DNA of 64,000 bases, taken from assembly GCA_035651715.1 (NCBI GenBank), contig DASRFD010000038.1, positions 68,074 through 132,073 of the forward strand. Direction: 5' to 3'. Made by a program: the position numbers and the translations under genes. Origin of the DNA: Nevskia sp035651715. GTDB lineage: Bacteria; Pseudomonadota; Gammaproteobacteria; Nevskiales; Nevskiaceae. This document shows, in pieces, positions 17,641 through 26,880 of this stretch; positions within the stretch are counted from its first letter, which is position 1; each line of letters opens with the position of its first letter. Under the pieces are notes generated by a model that saw only the letters and a program-made list of their open reading frames with translations, searched no databases and was not told where the DNA came from.

Positions 17641-19233
17641 ATGAACGTTACTATTGCTCAGTCCCATCGGTCATGGCCCGCGGCGGTCCCCGCGGCCCGC
17701 AACGCTCCGCCGCTGGAGTTCACCCCCGCCGGCCGCGGCTTCCGCATCTTCGGTTCCGCGCACGGCGACCTGCTCGCCGCCATCGTCGAATCCTCCCAGG
17801 ACGCCATCATCAGCAAGACGCTGGACGGCATCATCACCTCCTGGAACAGCGGCGCCAGGCGCCTGTTCGGCTACGAACCGGTCGAGGCGATCGGCCAGTC
17901 CATCACCCTCATCATCCCGCCGGACCGGCTGCCGGAAGAGGACGCGATCCTGGCGCGGCTGCGCGCCGGCGAGCGCATCGAGCACTACGAGACGGTGCGC
18001 ATGACCAAGCACGGCGACCTGGTCGATGTGTCGATCACCGTTTCGCCGGTGCGCGACCGCAGGGGCCGGGTGATCGGCGCCTCCAAGGTGGCGCGCGACA
18101 TCAGCGAGCGCAAGCAGGCCGAAGCCGTGCGGCGCGAGTCGGAGCGCCGCAAGGACGAGTTCCTCGCCATCCTGTCGCACGAGCTGCGCAATCCCCTGAC
18201 GCCGCTGCTCACCGCCGCCGAGCTGATGCGGAGGGGAAAATCCGCGCCCGACCCGCAGTGGCTGTCCGAGCTGATCCAGCGCCAGGTCCGCCACATGGGG
18301 CGCCTGATCGACGACCTGCTCGACGTCTCGCGCCTCGGCGCCGGCAAGGTCATCCTCGACCGGCAGCGGATCGACCTGGCGCCGGTGCTGCAGAACGCCA
18401 TCGAAGCCAATCGGGCGCTGATCGACAAGCTCGGCCACGAGCTGGACTGCGCGGTACCGCCGCGGGCCTTTTTCGTCCACGCCGATCCGGCCCGCCTGGC
18501 CCAGGTCTTCTCCAACCTGCTCAACAACGCGGCCAAGTACACCGATGCCGGCGGCCGCATCGCGGTGACGGCGGAGCGGGATGGGAGCAGCGTGGCGATC
18601 AGGGTCCGCGACAGCGGCATCGGCGTCGCCGCCGACCAGCTGGGCAGCATCTTCGGCCTCTACATGCAGGCCGACGACGCGCTGGCCCGCTCCCGCGGCG
18701 GGCTGGGCATCGGCCTGACGGTGGCGCGCCGGCTGGTCGAACTGCACCACGGCAGCCTCTCGGCCAGCAGTCCGGGTCTGGGCCTGGGCAGCGAATTCAC
18801 CGTGCGCCTGCCGCTGGCCGAGGACGAGGCGGCGCCGGAAGGCGGCCGCAGCGCGGCGCCGGATGTCCCGGCCCGCGCCCGCCGCATCCTGATCGCCGAC
18901 GGCAACGCGGACTCCGCCGAGAGCCTGGCGCTGCTGCTGCGCGCCGCCGGGCACAGCGTGGAGGTCGCGCACGACGGCGTCGCCGCCCTGGCCGGGGCCG
19001 CGCGCTCGCGGCCCGAGGTCGTGCTGATGGACCTGCTGCTGCCCGGGTTGAACGGCATCGAGGCGGCGCGGCGCCTGCGGCAGGAGCTGGGGCGCGATGC
19101 GATGCTGATCGCCATCACCGGGCTCGGCCAGGAAAGGCACCGCCAGGCGGCGCAGGAAGCCGGCTTCGACCACCACGTGCTCAAGCCGGTCGAGGCCGCC
19201 ATGCTCGAAGCGCTGATCGCCAGGCTGCGCTGA
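17641..19233 (+). CDS. PAS-domain hybrid sensor histidine kinase
   Basis: The 530-aa soluble protein has a PAS domain at about 40-160 (AIVESSQDAIISKTLDGIITSWNSGARRLFGY plus a PAC tail GRVIGASKVARDISERKQ). HisKA follows with phospho-His in ILSHELRNPL near residue 180. HATPase_c comes next (NLLNNAAKYTDAGG, VRDSGIGV, GGLGIGLTVARRLVELHHG). The C-terminal receiver spans about 415-528 (ILIADGNADSAES, VVLMDLLLPG). It has no membrane helices. The ATG at 17641 follows AAGGACT; the frame is open further upstream but unconvincing there. It probably works with the adjacent response regulator. Confidence 0.9.
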   Translation: MNVTIAQSHRSWPAAVPAARNAPPLEFTPAGRGFRIFGSAHGDLLAAIVESSQDAIISKTLDGIITSWNSGARRLFGYEPVEAIGQSITLIIPPDRLPEEDAILARLRAGERIEHYETVRMTKHGDLVDVSITVSPVRDRRGRVIGASKVARDISERKQAEAVRRESERRKDEFLAILSHELRNPLTPLLTAAELMRRGKSAPDPQWLSELIQRQVRHMGRLIDDLLDVSRLGAGKVILDRQRIDLAPVLQNAIEANRALIDKLGHELDCAVPPRAFFVHADPARLAQVFSNLLNNAAKYTDAGGRIAVTAERDGSSVAIRVRDSGIGVAADQLGSIFGLYMQADDALARSRGGLGIGLTVARRLVELHHGSLSASSPGLGLGSEFTVRLPLAEDEAAPEGGRSAAPDVPARARRILIADGNADSAESLALLLRAAGHSVEVAHDGVAALAGAARSRPEVVLMDLLLPGLNGIEAARRLRQELGRDAMLIAITGLGQERHRQAAQEAGFDHHVLKPVEAAMLEALIARLR

Positions 19234-19318
19234 ACGCCGCCGCCGGAGCGCCGGCGGGGAACCTTGCGCGCCCGCGGGCGGCCTGAAATGCAGGCCATTC
19301 GCGGGAGCACCGGGAATC

Positions 19319-20497
19319 ATGGAGACGCAAGGACTGCTGGACGCGGCGGGGCAGGCCCTGCGCATGGCGCTGCTGATGGGATGGCAGATCTTCTGGGGCA
19401 TCAGCCTCGGCTTCCTGCTCGCGGCCGTGATCGAGGTGGCCGTGCCGAAGTCGCGCGTGGCCCAGGCCCTGCCGGACGCCTCGCCCCGGTCGCTGCTGCG
19501 GGCCGGAGTGTTCGGCGCGGCGTCCTCGTCCTGCTCCTATGCCGCCGTCGCGATCGCGCGATCGCTGTTCCGCAAGGGTGCCGATTTCACCGCCGCGATC
19601 GCCTTCCAGTTCGCTTCCACCAACCTGGTGCTCGAGCTCGGCATCCTGCTGGCGCTGCTGATGGGCTGGCGCTTCACCCTGGCCGGGTTCGTTGGCGGCG
19701 TGCTGATGATCGGCCTGCTGGCGCTGCTGTTCCGCTGGTTCCTGCGCGCCGGCCTGGTTGCGCAGGCGCGCCGCGAGGCGGATCGCGGCGTCGCCGGCAA
19801 GATGGAAGGCCACGCCGCGATGTCGCTGGAGGAGGCGGACGGCGGCTTCTGGCAAAGGCTGTTCTCGGCCCGCGGCTTCACCGCCGTGAGCCATGCCTAC
19901 GTCATGAACTGGACCATGCTGTGGAAGGACATGCTGCTGGGCCTGGCGCTGGCCGGCGCGGTGTCGGCCTGGGTGCCGCACCAGGCCTGGAGCCAGCTGT
20001 TCCTCGCCGGCCATCCGCGCATCGCCGCGGTCTGGGGGCCGCTGATCGCGCCCCTGGTCGCGGTCGCGTCCTTCACCTGCTCCATCGGCAACGTGCCGCT
20101 GGCCGCGGTGTTGTGGAACGGCGGCATCAGCTTCGGCGGCGTGATCGCCTTCCTCTTCGCCGACCTGATCATCATTCCGATCCTCGACATCCTGCGCAAG
20201 TACTACGGCTGGCGCATGATGTGGTTCCTGCTGGCGACTTCCTACGCGGCGATGGTGGCGGCGGCGTGGCTGGTGGAGCTGCTCTTCGCCGGCGCCGGCC
20301 TGGTGCCGCAGCAGCATGCCGCGCGCATCGCGGAGATGCAGGTCCGGTTCAACTACACCGCCGTGCTCAACCTCGTGCTGCTCCTGCTCGGGGTCGTGCT
20401 GCTGTGGCGGTTCCTCAAGACCGGCGGCAGGGCGATGCTCAGGCAGATGCAGGGCGGAGCGGCGGGGCACCACGCGCACGCCCATCATGGCCACTGA
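19319..20497 (+). CDS. Permease of the COG0701 (DUF318) family with His-rich tail
   Basis: The 392-aa protein has about 9-10 membrane helices in two similar halves, each with a family motif: GVFGAASSSCSYAAVAIARSLF near residue 63-84 and VASFTCSIGNVPLAAVLWNGGISFGG near 250-275. The family includes arsenic/organoarsenical permeases (ArsP), but many members have no assigned substrate. The C-terminus GHHAHAHHGH is a likely metal-binding tail. The loop at about 155-185 is cytoplasmic and charged. It sits 85 bases after the kinase gene and just before the ClC gene. Confidence 0.82.
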   Translation: METQGLLDAAGQALRMALLMGWQIFWGISLGFLLAAVIEVAVPKSRVAQALPDASPRSLLRAGVFGAASSSCSYAAVAIARSLFRKGADFTAAIAFQFASTNLVLELGILLALLMGWRFTLAGFVGGVLMIGLLALLFRWFLRAGLVAQARREADRGVAGKMEGHAAMSLEEADGGFWQRLFSARGFTAVSHAYVMNWTMLWKDMLLGLALAGAVSAWVPHQAWSQLFLAGHPRIAAVWGPLIAPLVAVASFTCSIGNVPLAAVLWNGGISFGGVIAFLFADLIIIPILDILRKYYGWRMMWFLLATSYAAMVAAAWLVELLFAGAGLVPQQHAARIAEMQVRFNYTAVLNLVLLLLGVVLLWRFLKTGGRAMLRQMQGGAAGHHAHAHHGH

Positions 20498-20568
20498 GCG
20501 CGGCGGCCGGGCCGGGCCGCTTCCGCGTACAATGCCCTGCCGCCGCCCGGACCCGCCCGAACCGTCCC

Positions 20569-21846
20569 TTGTCCCGCCTGGCCTTCCTCAACCACTGGAA
20601 AACCCGCATCGTCTTCTGGTGCGGCGCCATCGCGGTCGGGCTGGTGGCGGTGGGCTTCGCCCAGGCCTGCACCTGGGCCATCGATGAGCACGCCCGGCTG
20701 ATCGCGCACTGGCCGTACCTGGCGCCGCTGGTCACGCCGCTGGGCCTGGTCCTGGTGGTGTGGGCCACGCGCAGCCTTTCCCCCGGCGCCCGCGGCAGCG
20801 GCATTCCGCAGGCCATCGCCGCGCTGGATCAGCCCGACGCCGGGGCGCGCTCCGGCCTGCTGAGCCTGCGCATCGCCCTGGCCAAGATCGCGCTCACCGT
20901 GCTGGGCCTGCTCAGCGGCGCCTCGGTCGGCCGCGAGGGGCCGACGGTGCACGTCGGCGCCTCGATCATGGACGCGCTCGGCCGCATCGCGCACTTCCCG
21001 TACGACTACGTGCGGCGCAGCCTGGTGCTGGCCGGCAGCGCCGCCGGCCTGGCGGCGGCGTTCAACACGCCGATCGCCGGCATCGTCTTCGCCATCGAAG
21101 AGATGGCGCGCTCGCTGGAGGAGCGCACCACCGGCATCCTGCTCACCGCCGTGATCCTCGCCGGCATGGTCAGCCTCGGCCTGCTCGGCGACTACACCTA
21201 CTTCGGCATGGCCCGGGCGCAGCTGCCGAGCGTCGCGTCCTGGCTGGCGGTGCCGGTGTGCGGACTGGCCGGCGGGCTCGCCGGCGGCGGCTTCAGCCGC
21301 GTCCTGATCGACGCCGGCCGGCGCATCGCGCCACTGGCCGCGCGGCGGCCGTTCGCGCTGGCCTTCATCCTCGGCGCGGTGATCGCCGGCTTCGGCCTGC
21401 TTTCCCACGGCGGCACTTACGGCACCGGCTACGAGCAGGCGCGCGGCCTGCTCACCGGCGAGTCCGACCCGGGCTTCCTGTTCCCGATGCTCAAGCTGCT
21501 GGCGACGCTGGCGTCCTACCTCACCGGCATGCCCGGCGGCATCTTCTCGCCGTCGCTGGCCACCGGCGGCGGCCTCGGCGCCGACCTGGCGCCGCTGGTG
21601 CCGCAGGCGCCGCTGGCGACGATGGTGGTGCTGGGCATGGCCGGCTACTTCACCGGCGTGACGCAGTCGCCGCTGACCGGCGCGGTGATCGTGATGGAAA
21701 TGGTCGACGACCACGCCCTGATCCTGCCGATGCTCGCCACCGCCTTCCTCGCCCTGGGCGTGTCGCGCCTGATCTGCAAGACGCCGGTGTACCGCGCGCT
21801 GGCGGCGTCGTTCGGGGCGCCGGCGAAGCCGCCTGCGGCCGCCTAG
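20569..21846 (+). CDS. ClC-family chloride channel/transporter
   Basis: About 425 residues from a TTG at 20569 (LSRLAFLNHW), the best in-frame start; no ATG is near. Signature regions are ARGSGIPQAI (GSGIP, anion-binding Ser), GREGPTVHVGA with the gating Glu, FNTPIAGIVFAIEEM with the Glu pair typical of Cl-/H+ antiporters, and GGIFSPSLATGGGLGADLAPL (GxFxP). No C-terminal CBS domains are present, as in short bacterial ClCs. The start is uncertain because the frame is open far upstream. Confidence 0.88.
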   Translation: MSRLAFLNHWKTRIVFWCGAIAVGLVAVGFAQACTWAIDEHARLIAHWPYLAPLVTPLGLVLVVWATRSLSPGARGSGIPQAIAALDQPDAGARSGLLSLRIALAKIALTVLGLLSGASVGREGPTVHVGASIMDALGRIAHFPYDYVRRSLVLAGSAAGLAAAFNTPIAGIVFAIEEMARSLEERTTGILLTAVILAGMVSLGLLGDYTYFGMARAQLPSVASWLAVPVCGLAGGLAGGGFSRVLIDAGRRIAPLAARRPFALAFILGAVIAGFGLLSHGGTYGTGYEQARGLLTGESDPGFLFPMLKLLATLASYLTGMPGGIFSPSLATGGGLGADLAPLVPQAPLATMVVLGMAGYFTGVTQSPLTGAVIVMEMVDDHALILPMLATAFLALGVSRLICKTPVYRALAASFGAPAKPPAAA

Positions 21847-21954
21847 GGCCTCCGCGCAAAATGCCCGCCGGCCTCGCGCCGGCGCGCTGCTCCCCGAACG
21901 CCACCCGCCACAGGAGGAATCGAGCGGCGCGCGTGGGTGAAGCAGGCCGAAGGC

Positions 21955-22986
21955 TCAGTCGGCGACGTGCACCACCACCTTGCCGAAGTTCTTGCCCTCG
22001 AACAGGCCCTGCATCATGTCGGGCGCGTGCTCCAGGCCTTCGACCACGTGCTCCAGCGGCTTGATCCTGCCGCTGAGGATCCAGTCCTTCATCTCCTTCT
22101 TGAACTGCTGATGCAGCGCCGTGCCGAGCCAGTCGGTGGTGACCAGGCCGCTGATGCGCAGGCGGCGGACGATGATCTCGTTGAGCAGCAGGCCGGTGCG
22201 GTCGCCGCCGGGTGGCAGCTCGCTCTGGCCGTAAGTGGCCATCATGCCGCAGACGGCGATGCGCGCGTTGCGCCGGAAGTAAGGCAGCGCCACGTCGAGC
22301 ACCTTGCCGCCGGCGGCCATGACATAGCAATCGATGCCGTACTTGCTGTAGACCGCCTTGACCTGCGTCAGGAAGTCCTTGGACTTGCGGTCGAGGCAGA
22401 CGTCGAAGCGGTACTGCTCCAGCGCGTAGCGGCATTTCTCCGGGCCGCTGGCGCCGGCCAGGACCAGGGCGCCCTTGAGCTTGCCCAGCTGGCCGACGAT
22501 CTGGCCCAGGCCGCCGAGGGCCGAGCCGATGGTCAGCACTTCGCCGGCCTGGGTCCGGGTCAGCTCGGTGACGGCGATGTAGGCGCCGAAGCCGCTGACG
22601 CCGAGCGCGCCGAGCAGGTAGGACGGCCGGGGCAGGTCCGGGTCGACCTTGGCGATATCGCCGCCGTTGGAGACGTGGTAGTCCTGCCAGCCCCAGGCGC
22701 CGTGCACCAGCTCGCCTTCGCGGAAGTCCGGGTGGTTGGATTGCTCGACCCGGCCGACGGTGGCGCCGGCCATGACGCCGCCGATGGGGATGGACTCGCC
22801 CAGGGACGAGACCTGCTGCACGCGGCGGTAGAGGTAGGAGTCCACCCCGGCCCAGGTGGTGCGGACCAGGATTTCGCCTGCGCCCGGCTCGGGTGCCAGG
22901 GCTTCGCTGAGGCTGAAGACGTTGGCGGTGGGAATGATGTAGCGGGGCCGCTCCGCGACGATGATCCGGCGATTTACCTTGCGCAT
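21955..22986 (-). CDS. Zinc-independent MDR-type NAD(P)H oxidoreductase
   Basis: The 343-aa protein starts at ATG 22986 behind GGAGGAA. It has a GroES-like N-terminal half (GEILVRTTWAGVDSYLYRRV, GGVMAGATVGRVEQS, GAWGWQDYHV) and a Rossmann half (LTIGSALGGLGQIVGQLGK, DCYVMAAGGKVLDVALPYF). It closes in KPLEHVVEGLEHAPDMMQGLFEGKNFGKVVV. The layout and the GAWGWQ segment match the leukotriene-B4/quinone-type (curcumin reductase-like) branch, which reduces activated double bonds. No catalytic zinc ligands are seen. It is monocistronic. Confidence 0.88.
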   Translation of the reverse strand: MRKVNRRIIVAERPRYIIPTANVFSLSEALAPEPGAGEILVRTTWAGVDSYLYRRVQQVSSLGESIPIGGVMAGATVGRVEQSNHPDFREGELVHGAWGWQDYHVSNGGDIAKVDPDLPRPSYLLGALGVSGFGAYIAVTELTRTQAGEVLTIGSALGGLGQIVGQLGKLKGALVLAGASGPEKCRYALEQYRFDVCLDRKSKDFLTQVKAVYSKYGIDCYVMAAGGKVLDVALPYFRRNARIAVCGMMATYGQSELPPGGDRTGLLLNEIIVRRLRISGLVTTDWLGTALHQQFKKEMKDWILSGRIKPLEHVVEGLEHAPDMMQGLFEGKNFGKVVVHVAD

Positions 22987-23217
22987 GTTTCCTCCGCTGA
23001 CAAAGGCGGGCAACGCTGCAGGCCGGCGCGCCCCCGTCCGGAAATTGCGCCAGGCGGGTCCACTTTACTCCCCTCCGGCGCGCCCGGGAGGCGGGCCGGG
23101 GAACCGATTCCCCACGGCGCCGTCCAAGACGCCAGGGAAGGCGGATGTCCGGGGACCTCACGGACCGATCCGCCGGTGCGCTCGCACGCAAGAGCTCTGC
23201 AGGGGGAACACCCGTAC

Positions 23218-23592
23218 ATGCCGGAAGAGTTGCCCGAGGACGTCGCCGCGTTCCTGATGCGGCACATCGATTCCGTGCCGCAGCTGGAGGGCCTGCTGCT
23301 GCTGTGGGAATCGGCCGGGCAGCCCTGGTCCGGCGAGGAGCTGGCGGCCCGCCTGTACCTGCGCGGCGAATCGGTCCAGCCGCTGCTGGCGGGCCTGGTG
23401 CGCAGGCGCCTGATCGAGCCGGCCGCGGACGGCTTTGTCTTCCCCGCCGACTCGCCGCAAGCCGGGCTGGTCGCCCGGGTCGCCGCCGCCTACCGCGCCA
23501 ACCTGATCCAGGCGGCCGGGCTGATTCATTCCAAGGCGTCCAGCGCGGTGCGCGAGTTCGCGCAGGCGTTCCGGATCAAGAAGGAGTCCTGA
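23218..23592 (+). CDS. Small winged-helix-like protein of unknown function, with the DUF5985 pair
   Basis: The 124-aa protein starts at ATG 23218. Residues 18-85 look like a winged-helix fold (VPQLEGLLLLWESAGQPWSGEELAARLYLRGESVQPLLAGLVRRRLIE). A basic helix ends the protein (FAQAFRIKKES). No signal peptide or membrane helix is present. One base separates its stop from the first DUF5985 gene, so the three genes form an operon. It may regulate or associate with those membrane proteins, which is inference from position. Confidence 0.7.
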   Translation: MPEELPEDVAAFLMRHIDSVPQLEGLLLLWESAGQPWSGEELAARLYLRGESVQPLLAGLVRRRLIEPAADGFVFPADSPQAGLVARVAAAYRANLIQAAGLIHSKASSAVREFAQAFRIKKES

Positions 23593-23593
23593 C

Positions 23594-23851
23594 ATGGCCG
23601 CAGCCGTCTACCTGCTGGGTGCGTTGACCACGTTGCTGTGCACGGTGCTGCTGCTGCGACGATATTTCCACGGCCGCGCGCGGCTGCTGATGTGGAGCGG
23701 GCTGTGCTTCGCCGGCCTGACCTTCACCAACGCGCTGGTCTTCGTCGACCTGGTGGTGCTGCCCGAGGTCGACCTGTATCTTTGGCGCCTGGCGGCCGGC
23801 ATCGTCGCCATGGCGCTGATGATCTACGGCCTGGTGTGGGAGGCGGAATGA
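23594..23851 (+). CDS. DUF5985-like small membrane protein, first copy
   Basis: The 85-aa protein has three membrane helices (about 4-22, 32-52, 62-82): AVYLLGALTTLLCTVLLL, SGLCFAGLTFTNALVFVDLVVLP and WRLAAGIVAMALMIYGLVW. The pattern of short charged RRYFHGRARLL between helices 1 and 2 matches the small DUF5985 family. Its TGA overlaps the ATG of the next, related gene (ATGA). Confidence 0.75.
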   Translation: MAAAVYLLGALTTLLCTVLLLRRYFHGRARLLMWSGLCFAGLTFTNALVFVDLVVLPEVDLYLWRLAAGIVAMALMIYGLVWEAE

Positions 23852-24126
23852 ACCGGCTGACCGTGATCCATTTCCTGCTCGGCGTGCTCAGCACGATGTT
23901 CGGCGTGGCGGCGCTGTTTTTCCTGAAGTTCTGGCGGCGCACGCGGGATCGGCTGTTCCTGGCCTTCGCCGCGGCGTTCTTCATCGAGGGCCTCACGCGC
24001 CTGCCGCTGCTGGTCGTCGACGCGCCCGGGGACACCGGCCCGTCGATCTATGTGGCGCGCCTGGTCGGCTATCTGCTGGTGCTGGCCGCGATCGTGCAGA
24101 AGAACCGCGGCAACGGCCGCTCCTGA
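23848..24126 (+). CDS. DUF5985-like small membrane protein, second copy
   Basis: The 92-aa protein has three predicted helices (HFLLGVLSTMFGVAALFFL, RLFLAFAAAFFIEGLTRLPLLV, YVARLVGYLLVLAAIV) separated by a basic KFWRRTRDR loop. It is translationally coupled to the preceding copy. The two may form a hetero-oligomer in the inner membrane. Function is unknown. Confidence 0.75.
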   Translation: MNRLTVIHFLLGVLSTMFGVAALFFLKFWRRTRDRLFLAFAAAFFIEGLTRLPLLVVDAPGDTGPSIYVARLVGYLLVLAAIVQKNRGNGRS

Positions 24127-24131
24127 AGGTC

Positions 24132-24953
24132 CTAGAGCGCCGCGGACGGCGCGGCGGCGATGGCCCGGCGCGACAGCTCGACCAGCTCGGCCAGGTTGCC
24201 GACGATGAGATCGGGCGCGTGCGGGTGGCGCGGCGTCCGCGGAAAGATCTTGCGCAGCCAGGCCTCGTCCCAGCCGGCGCCGTTGTAGAACACGGCGGTG
24301 ACGCCGGCCGCCTTGGCGGCGACGATGTCGGTGGTGCTGTCGCCGACGTACCAGCAGTGCGCGTCGGGTGCGGCGCCGAGGTCGGACAGCGCCTTGAGCA
24401 CCAGGTCGGGGTGCGGCTTGCGGCGCTCCACATCGTTGCCGCAGACCATGGTGTCGAACAGCTCGTGCCAGCCGGTGCCGTCGACGGTGTAGATCTCGTG
24501 CGCCATGAAGCGGCGGTTGCGGTTGGAGAGCACGCCCAGGCGCAGCCCCAGCGCCCTGAGCTCGGCCAGGCGCGCGCGGCCGTCCGCCTCCAGCGGCTTC
24601 ACCGGGCCGAAGAAGCGCGCGTACTGGCGGTCGAACTCGCGGTGCGCGATCGACTTGGCCTCCTCGTCCGCGCCGAACAGCACTTCGAAGATGTCGGTGC
24701 GGGAGATCTTGCGCTCCGCCTTGATCCTCGGATGGAGGGAGCGGTGCTCGCGCGCATGGCGCACCAGCCGCGCATCCTCCGCGGTCTTCGACTGTCCCTC
24801 CGGCACCAGCCGCTCGATCAGCCCGAGCCGCACCAGCTGCGGAATCACCTCGTCCAGCGCGTAGTACATCGCGTCCATGGTGTCGACCAGGGTCGCGTGC
24901 CAGTCGAACAGGATGATCCGCGGGCCTGCGGGCAGCTTTTCTGGCAGGGACAT
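24132..24953 (-). CDS. HAD-superfamily hydrolase
   Basis: The 273-aa protein has HAD motif I as FDWHATLVDT (residues about 16-25): the nucleophile Asp is kept but the second Asp of DxD is His. Motif II (LGVLSNRNRR), motif III Lys (ERRKPHPDLVLKAL) and motif IV (CWYVGDSTTDIVAAKAAG) are clear, and the C-terminus has VFYNGAGWDE. A helical cap lies between motifs I and II. The layout is that of phosphoglycolate-phosphatase-like enzymes. The DxH change may alter general acid chemistry. It is convergent with the DUF5985 operon. Confidence 0.85.
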   Translation of the reverse strand: MSLPEKLPAGPRIILFDWHATLVDTMDAMYYALDEVIPQLVRLGLIERLVPEGQSKTAEDARLVRHAREHRSLHPRIKAERKISRTDIFEVLFGADEEAKSIAHREFDRQYARFFGPVKPLEADGRARLAELRALGLRLGVLSNRNRRFMAHEIYTVDGTGWHELFDTMVCGNDVERRKPHPDLVLKALSDLGAAPDAHCWYVGDSTTDIVAAKAAGVTAVFYNGAGWDEAWLRKIFPRTPRHPHAPDLIVGNLAELVELSRRAIAAAPSAAL

Positions 24954-25116
24954 CGCGGGCGCTCCGTGCCGGTCGGGCGACCATTATTGCTCCGCCTGCG
25001 CCCGGGCGCCCGGAGTGAACTTTCCGCAGGGCCGCGGAGACTGAAATGTTGCTTCCGACAACGGTTCGTCGCCGGGGCAGCCGCCGCGCTAGCGCACGGC
25101 GGCCGGCGCCGGCGCG

Positions 25117-25749
25117 CTATGCCGGCGGGTGGTAAGGGAGAACCCGGCGCACCGCGGGACGCTGCGCCATCCGCTCGAAATGCTCGCGGATGCGCGGATA
25201 GGCGGCGGCGTCCAGGCCGATGCGCGCCAGCCAGCGCGTCATCAGGAACAGGTAGGGATCGGCGACGGTGAACTGCCCGCCCATCACCCAGGGGCCCTTG
25301 AAGCGGAACCGCTCGATCAGGCCGAACTGCTGCGCATAGGCGGCAACGGCCTGGTGCGACAGGTGCGCGCGGCAATGCTCGTCGGCGGCCCAGCGGTAGG
25401 GGCGGAAGTGGTGGGCGAAGCTGACGTGGAGGGTCGAGGAGAGGAAAGCGTTGAACGAAGCCAGCTGCGCCGCCTCGAAAGGATCGGCGGGCACCAGCCC
25501 GGCCTCGGGCGCCAGTGCGGCGATGTAGCCGAGGATCGCCGGCACCTCGGTGAGGGGGCCGTGCGGCGTCTGCAGCACCGGCACGCGGCCGAGCGGGTTC
25601 AGGGCCATGAACTCCGGCGATTTCTGCTGCTCGCGCGCGAAGTCGACCTTCACCAGTTGGTGGCCGAGCCCGGCTTCTTCCAGGGCGAGGTGGGCGGCGA
25701 GCGCGCAGCTGTTCGGCGCGTAGTGGAGCCGCAGCAGCACGCCGCTCAC
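25117..25749 (-). CDS. Glutathione S-transferase family protein
   Basis: The 210-aa protein starts at GTG 25749, overlapping the stop of the nitronate monooxygenase gene (GTGA). The thioredoxin-like N-terminal domain (LRLHYAPNSCALAAHLALEEAG, NPLGRVPVLQTPHGPLTEVPAILGYIA) has the cis-Pro at VPVL. It is followed by an all-helical C-terminal domain with the DPYLFLMTRW segment. Cys near YAPNSC suggests a beta-class-like site. Coupling to the flavin enzyme suggests a shared detoxification role. Confidence 0.88.
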   Translation of the reverse strand: MSGVLLRLHYAPNSCALAAHLALEEAGLGHQLVKVDFAREQQKSPEFMALNPLGRVPVLQTPHGPLTEVPAILGYIAALAPEAGLVPADPFEAAQLASFNAFLSSTLHVSFAHHFRPYRWAADEHCRAHLSHQAVAAYAQQFGLIERFRFKGPWVMGGQFTVADPYLFLMTRWLARIGLDAAAYPRIREHFERMAQRPAVRRVLPYHPPA

Positions 25750-26813
25750 GGCAGCAGCTCCCGCGCCCCGGCCCACAGCCTGGCGGCCAGCGCGGCCGCC
25801 GGCTCGGCGCGGGCCAGGGCGGCGGCCTGGCCCGCCCAGGCCTGCATGCGCTGGACGTCGCCGGCCTTGCCGGCCGCGGCGCGCATCGGCGCGGTCAGGC
25901 CGCGCTGCACCGGATAGGGGGCGGGCGCCGGCGCCTCCGGCGCGGTCGCCGCCAGCACGTAGCCGGTGGCGATGCTCCTGCCGGCACGGCCGCTGAAGAC
26001 GCGGCTGACGACGGTGTCCTCCGGCAGGGTCCTGCCGATGGCCTCGGCCCAGGCCGGGTGGATGCCGGCCTCCGGGCAGCGCAGGAAGCCGGTGCCGATC
26101 TGCACCGCGCTGGCGCCGAGCGTGAGTGCCGCGGCGATGCCGCGCGCGTCGGCGATGCCGCCGGTCGCCACCACCGGCACCGCGACGGCGTCGACCACGG
26201 CCGGCAGCAGGGCGAACAGGCCGGCCATGCGCCGCTCCGCCTGGCCGGCGTCGAAAGCGGCGCGGTGGCCGCCGGCTTCGGCGCCCTGCGCGACGATGAC
26301 ATCGGCGCCGGCGGCCTCGGCGGCCTTGGCTTCCGCGACGGTCGAGACAGCGGCGAACCAGGCGATGCCCCTGGACTTCATCCGCGCCACGAAGCCGGCC
26401 GGAAACAGGCCCATCACCGAGGACAGCACCGGCGCGCCGCTTTGCAGCAGGGCTTCGCACTGCGCGGCGAAGTCCGGCGGCGCCTTGTCGCCCGCGTCCG
26501 GCGGTACTGGCGCGCCGAAGCGTTCCAGGAACCCGCGCAGCCGCGCCTCGTGGGCCGGATCGCGCGGCGGCGGCGGATCGGGAATCCACAGGTTCACCTG
26601 GAACGCGCCGCCGCCGGCGCCGCGCACCGCCTCCGCCCAGCGCCCGATCTCCTCCGGCGTCATCAGCAAGGCGCCGCAGGCCCCCATGCCGCCGGCCCGG
26701 ATCACCGCGGCCGACAGCGGCGGCGCGCAGGCCCCGGCCATCGGCGCCAGCAGCAGCGGCAGCCGGATGCCGAAACGGCGGGTGAAAGACGCGCTGCGCT
26801 GTTGCCAGTCCAT
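25746..26813 (-). CDS. Nitronate monooxygenase (2-nitropropane dioxygenase family)
   Basis: The 355-aa TIM-barrel flavoprotein starts at ATG 26813 behind GGAGG. Family motifs are FGIRLPLLLAPMAG at the N-terminus, the central GADVIVAQGAEAGGHRA with the catalytic His region, and the FMN phosphate segment VVATGGIADARGIAAALTLGASAVQIGTGFL. It oxidises alkyl nitronates using FMN and oxygen. It is the first gene of a two-gene unit with the GST. The divergent LysR gene is the likely regulator. Confidence 0.88.
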   Translation of the reverse strand: MDWQQRSASFTRRFGIRLPLLLAPMAGACAPPLSAAVIRAGGMGACGALLMTPEEIGRWAEAVRGAGGGAFQVNLWIPDPPPPRDPAHEARLRGFLERFGAPVPPDAGDKAPPDFAAQCEALLQSGAPVLSSVMGLFPAGFVARMKSRGIAWFAAVSTVAEAKAAEAAGADVIVAQGAEAGGHRAAFDAGQAERRMAGLFALLPAVVDAVAVPVVATGGIADARGIAAALTLGASAVQIGTGFLRCPEAGIHPAWAEAIGRTLPEDTVVSRVFSGRAGRSIATGYVLAATAPEAPAPAPYPVQRGLTAPMRAAAGKAGDVQRMQAWAGQAAALARAEPAAALAARLWAGARELLP

Positions 26814-26880
26814 GGGCCACCTCCACGGCGATTGTGGCCGGGGTGCGCTGCCGTTTCAAACGATGTATTTTGAAGGCTGG

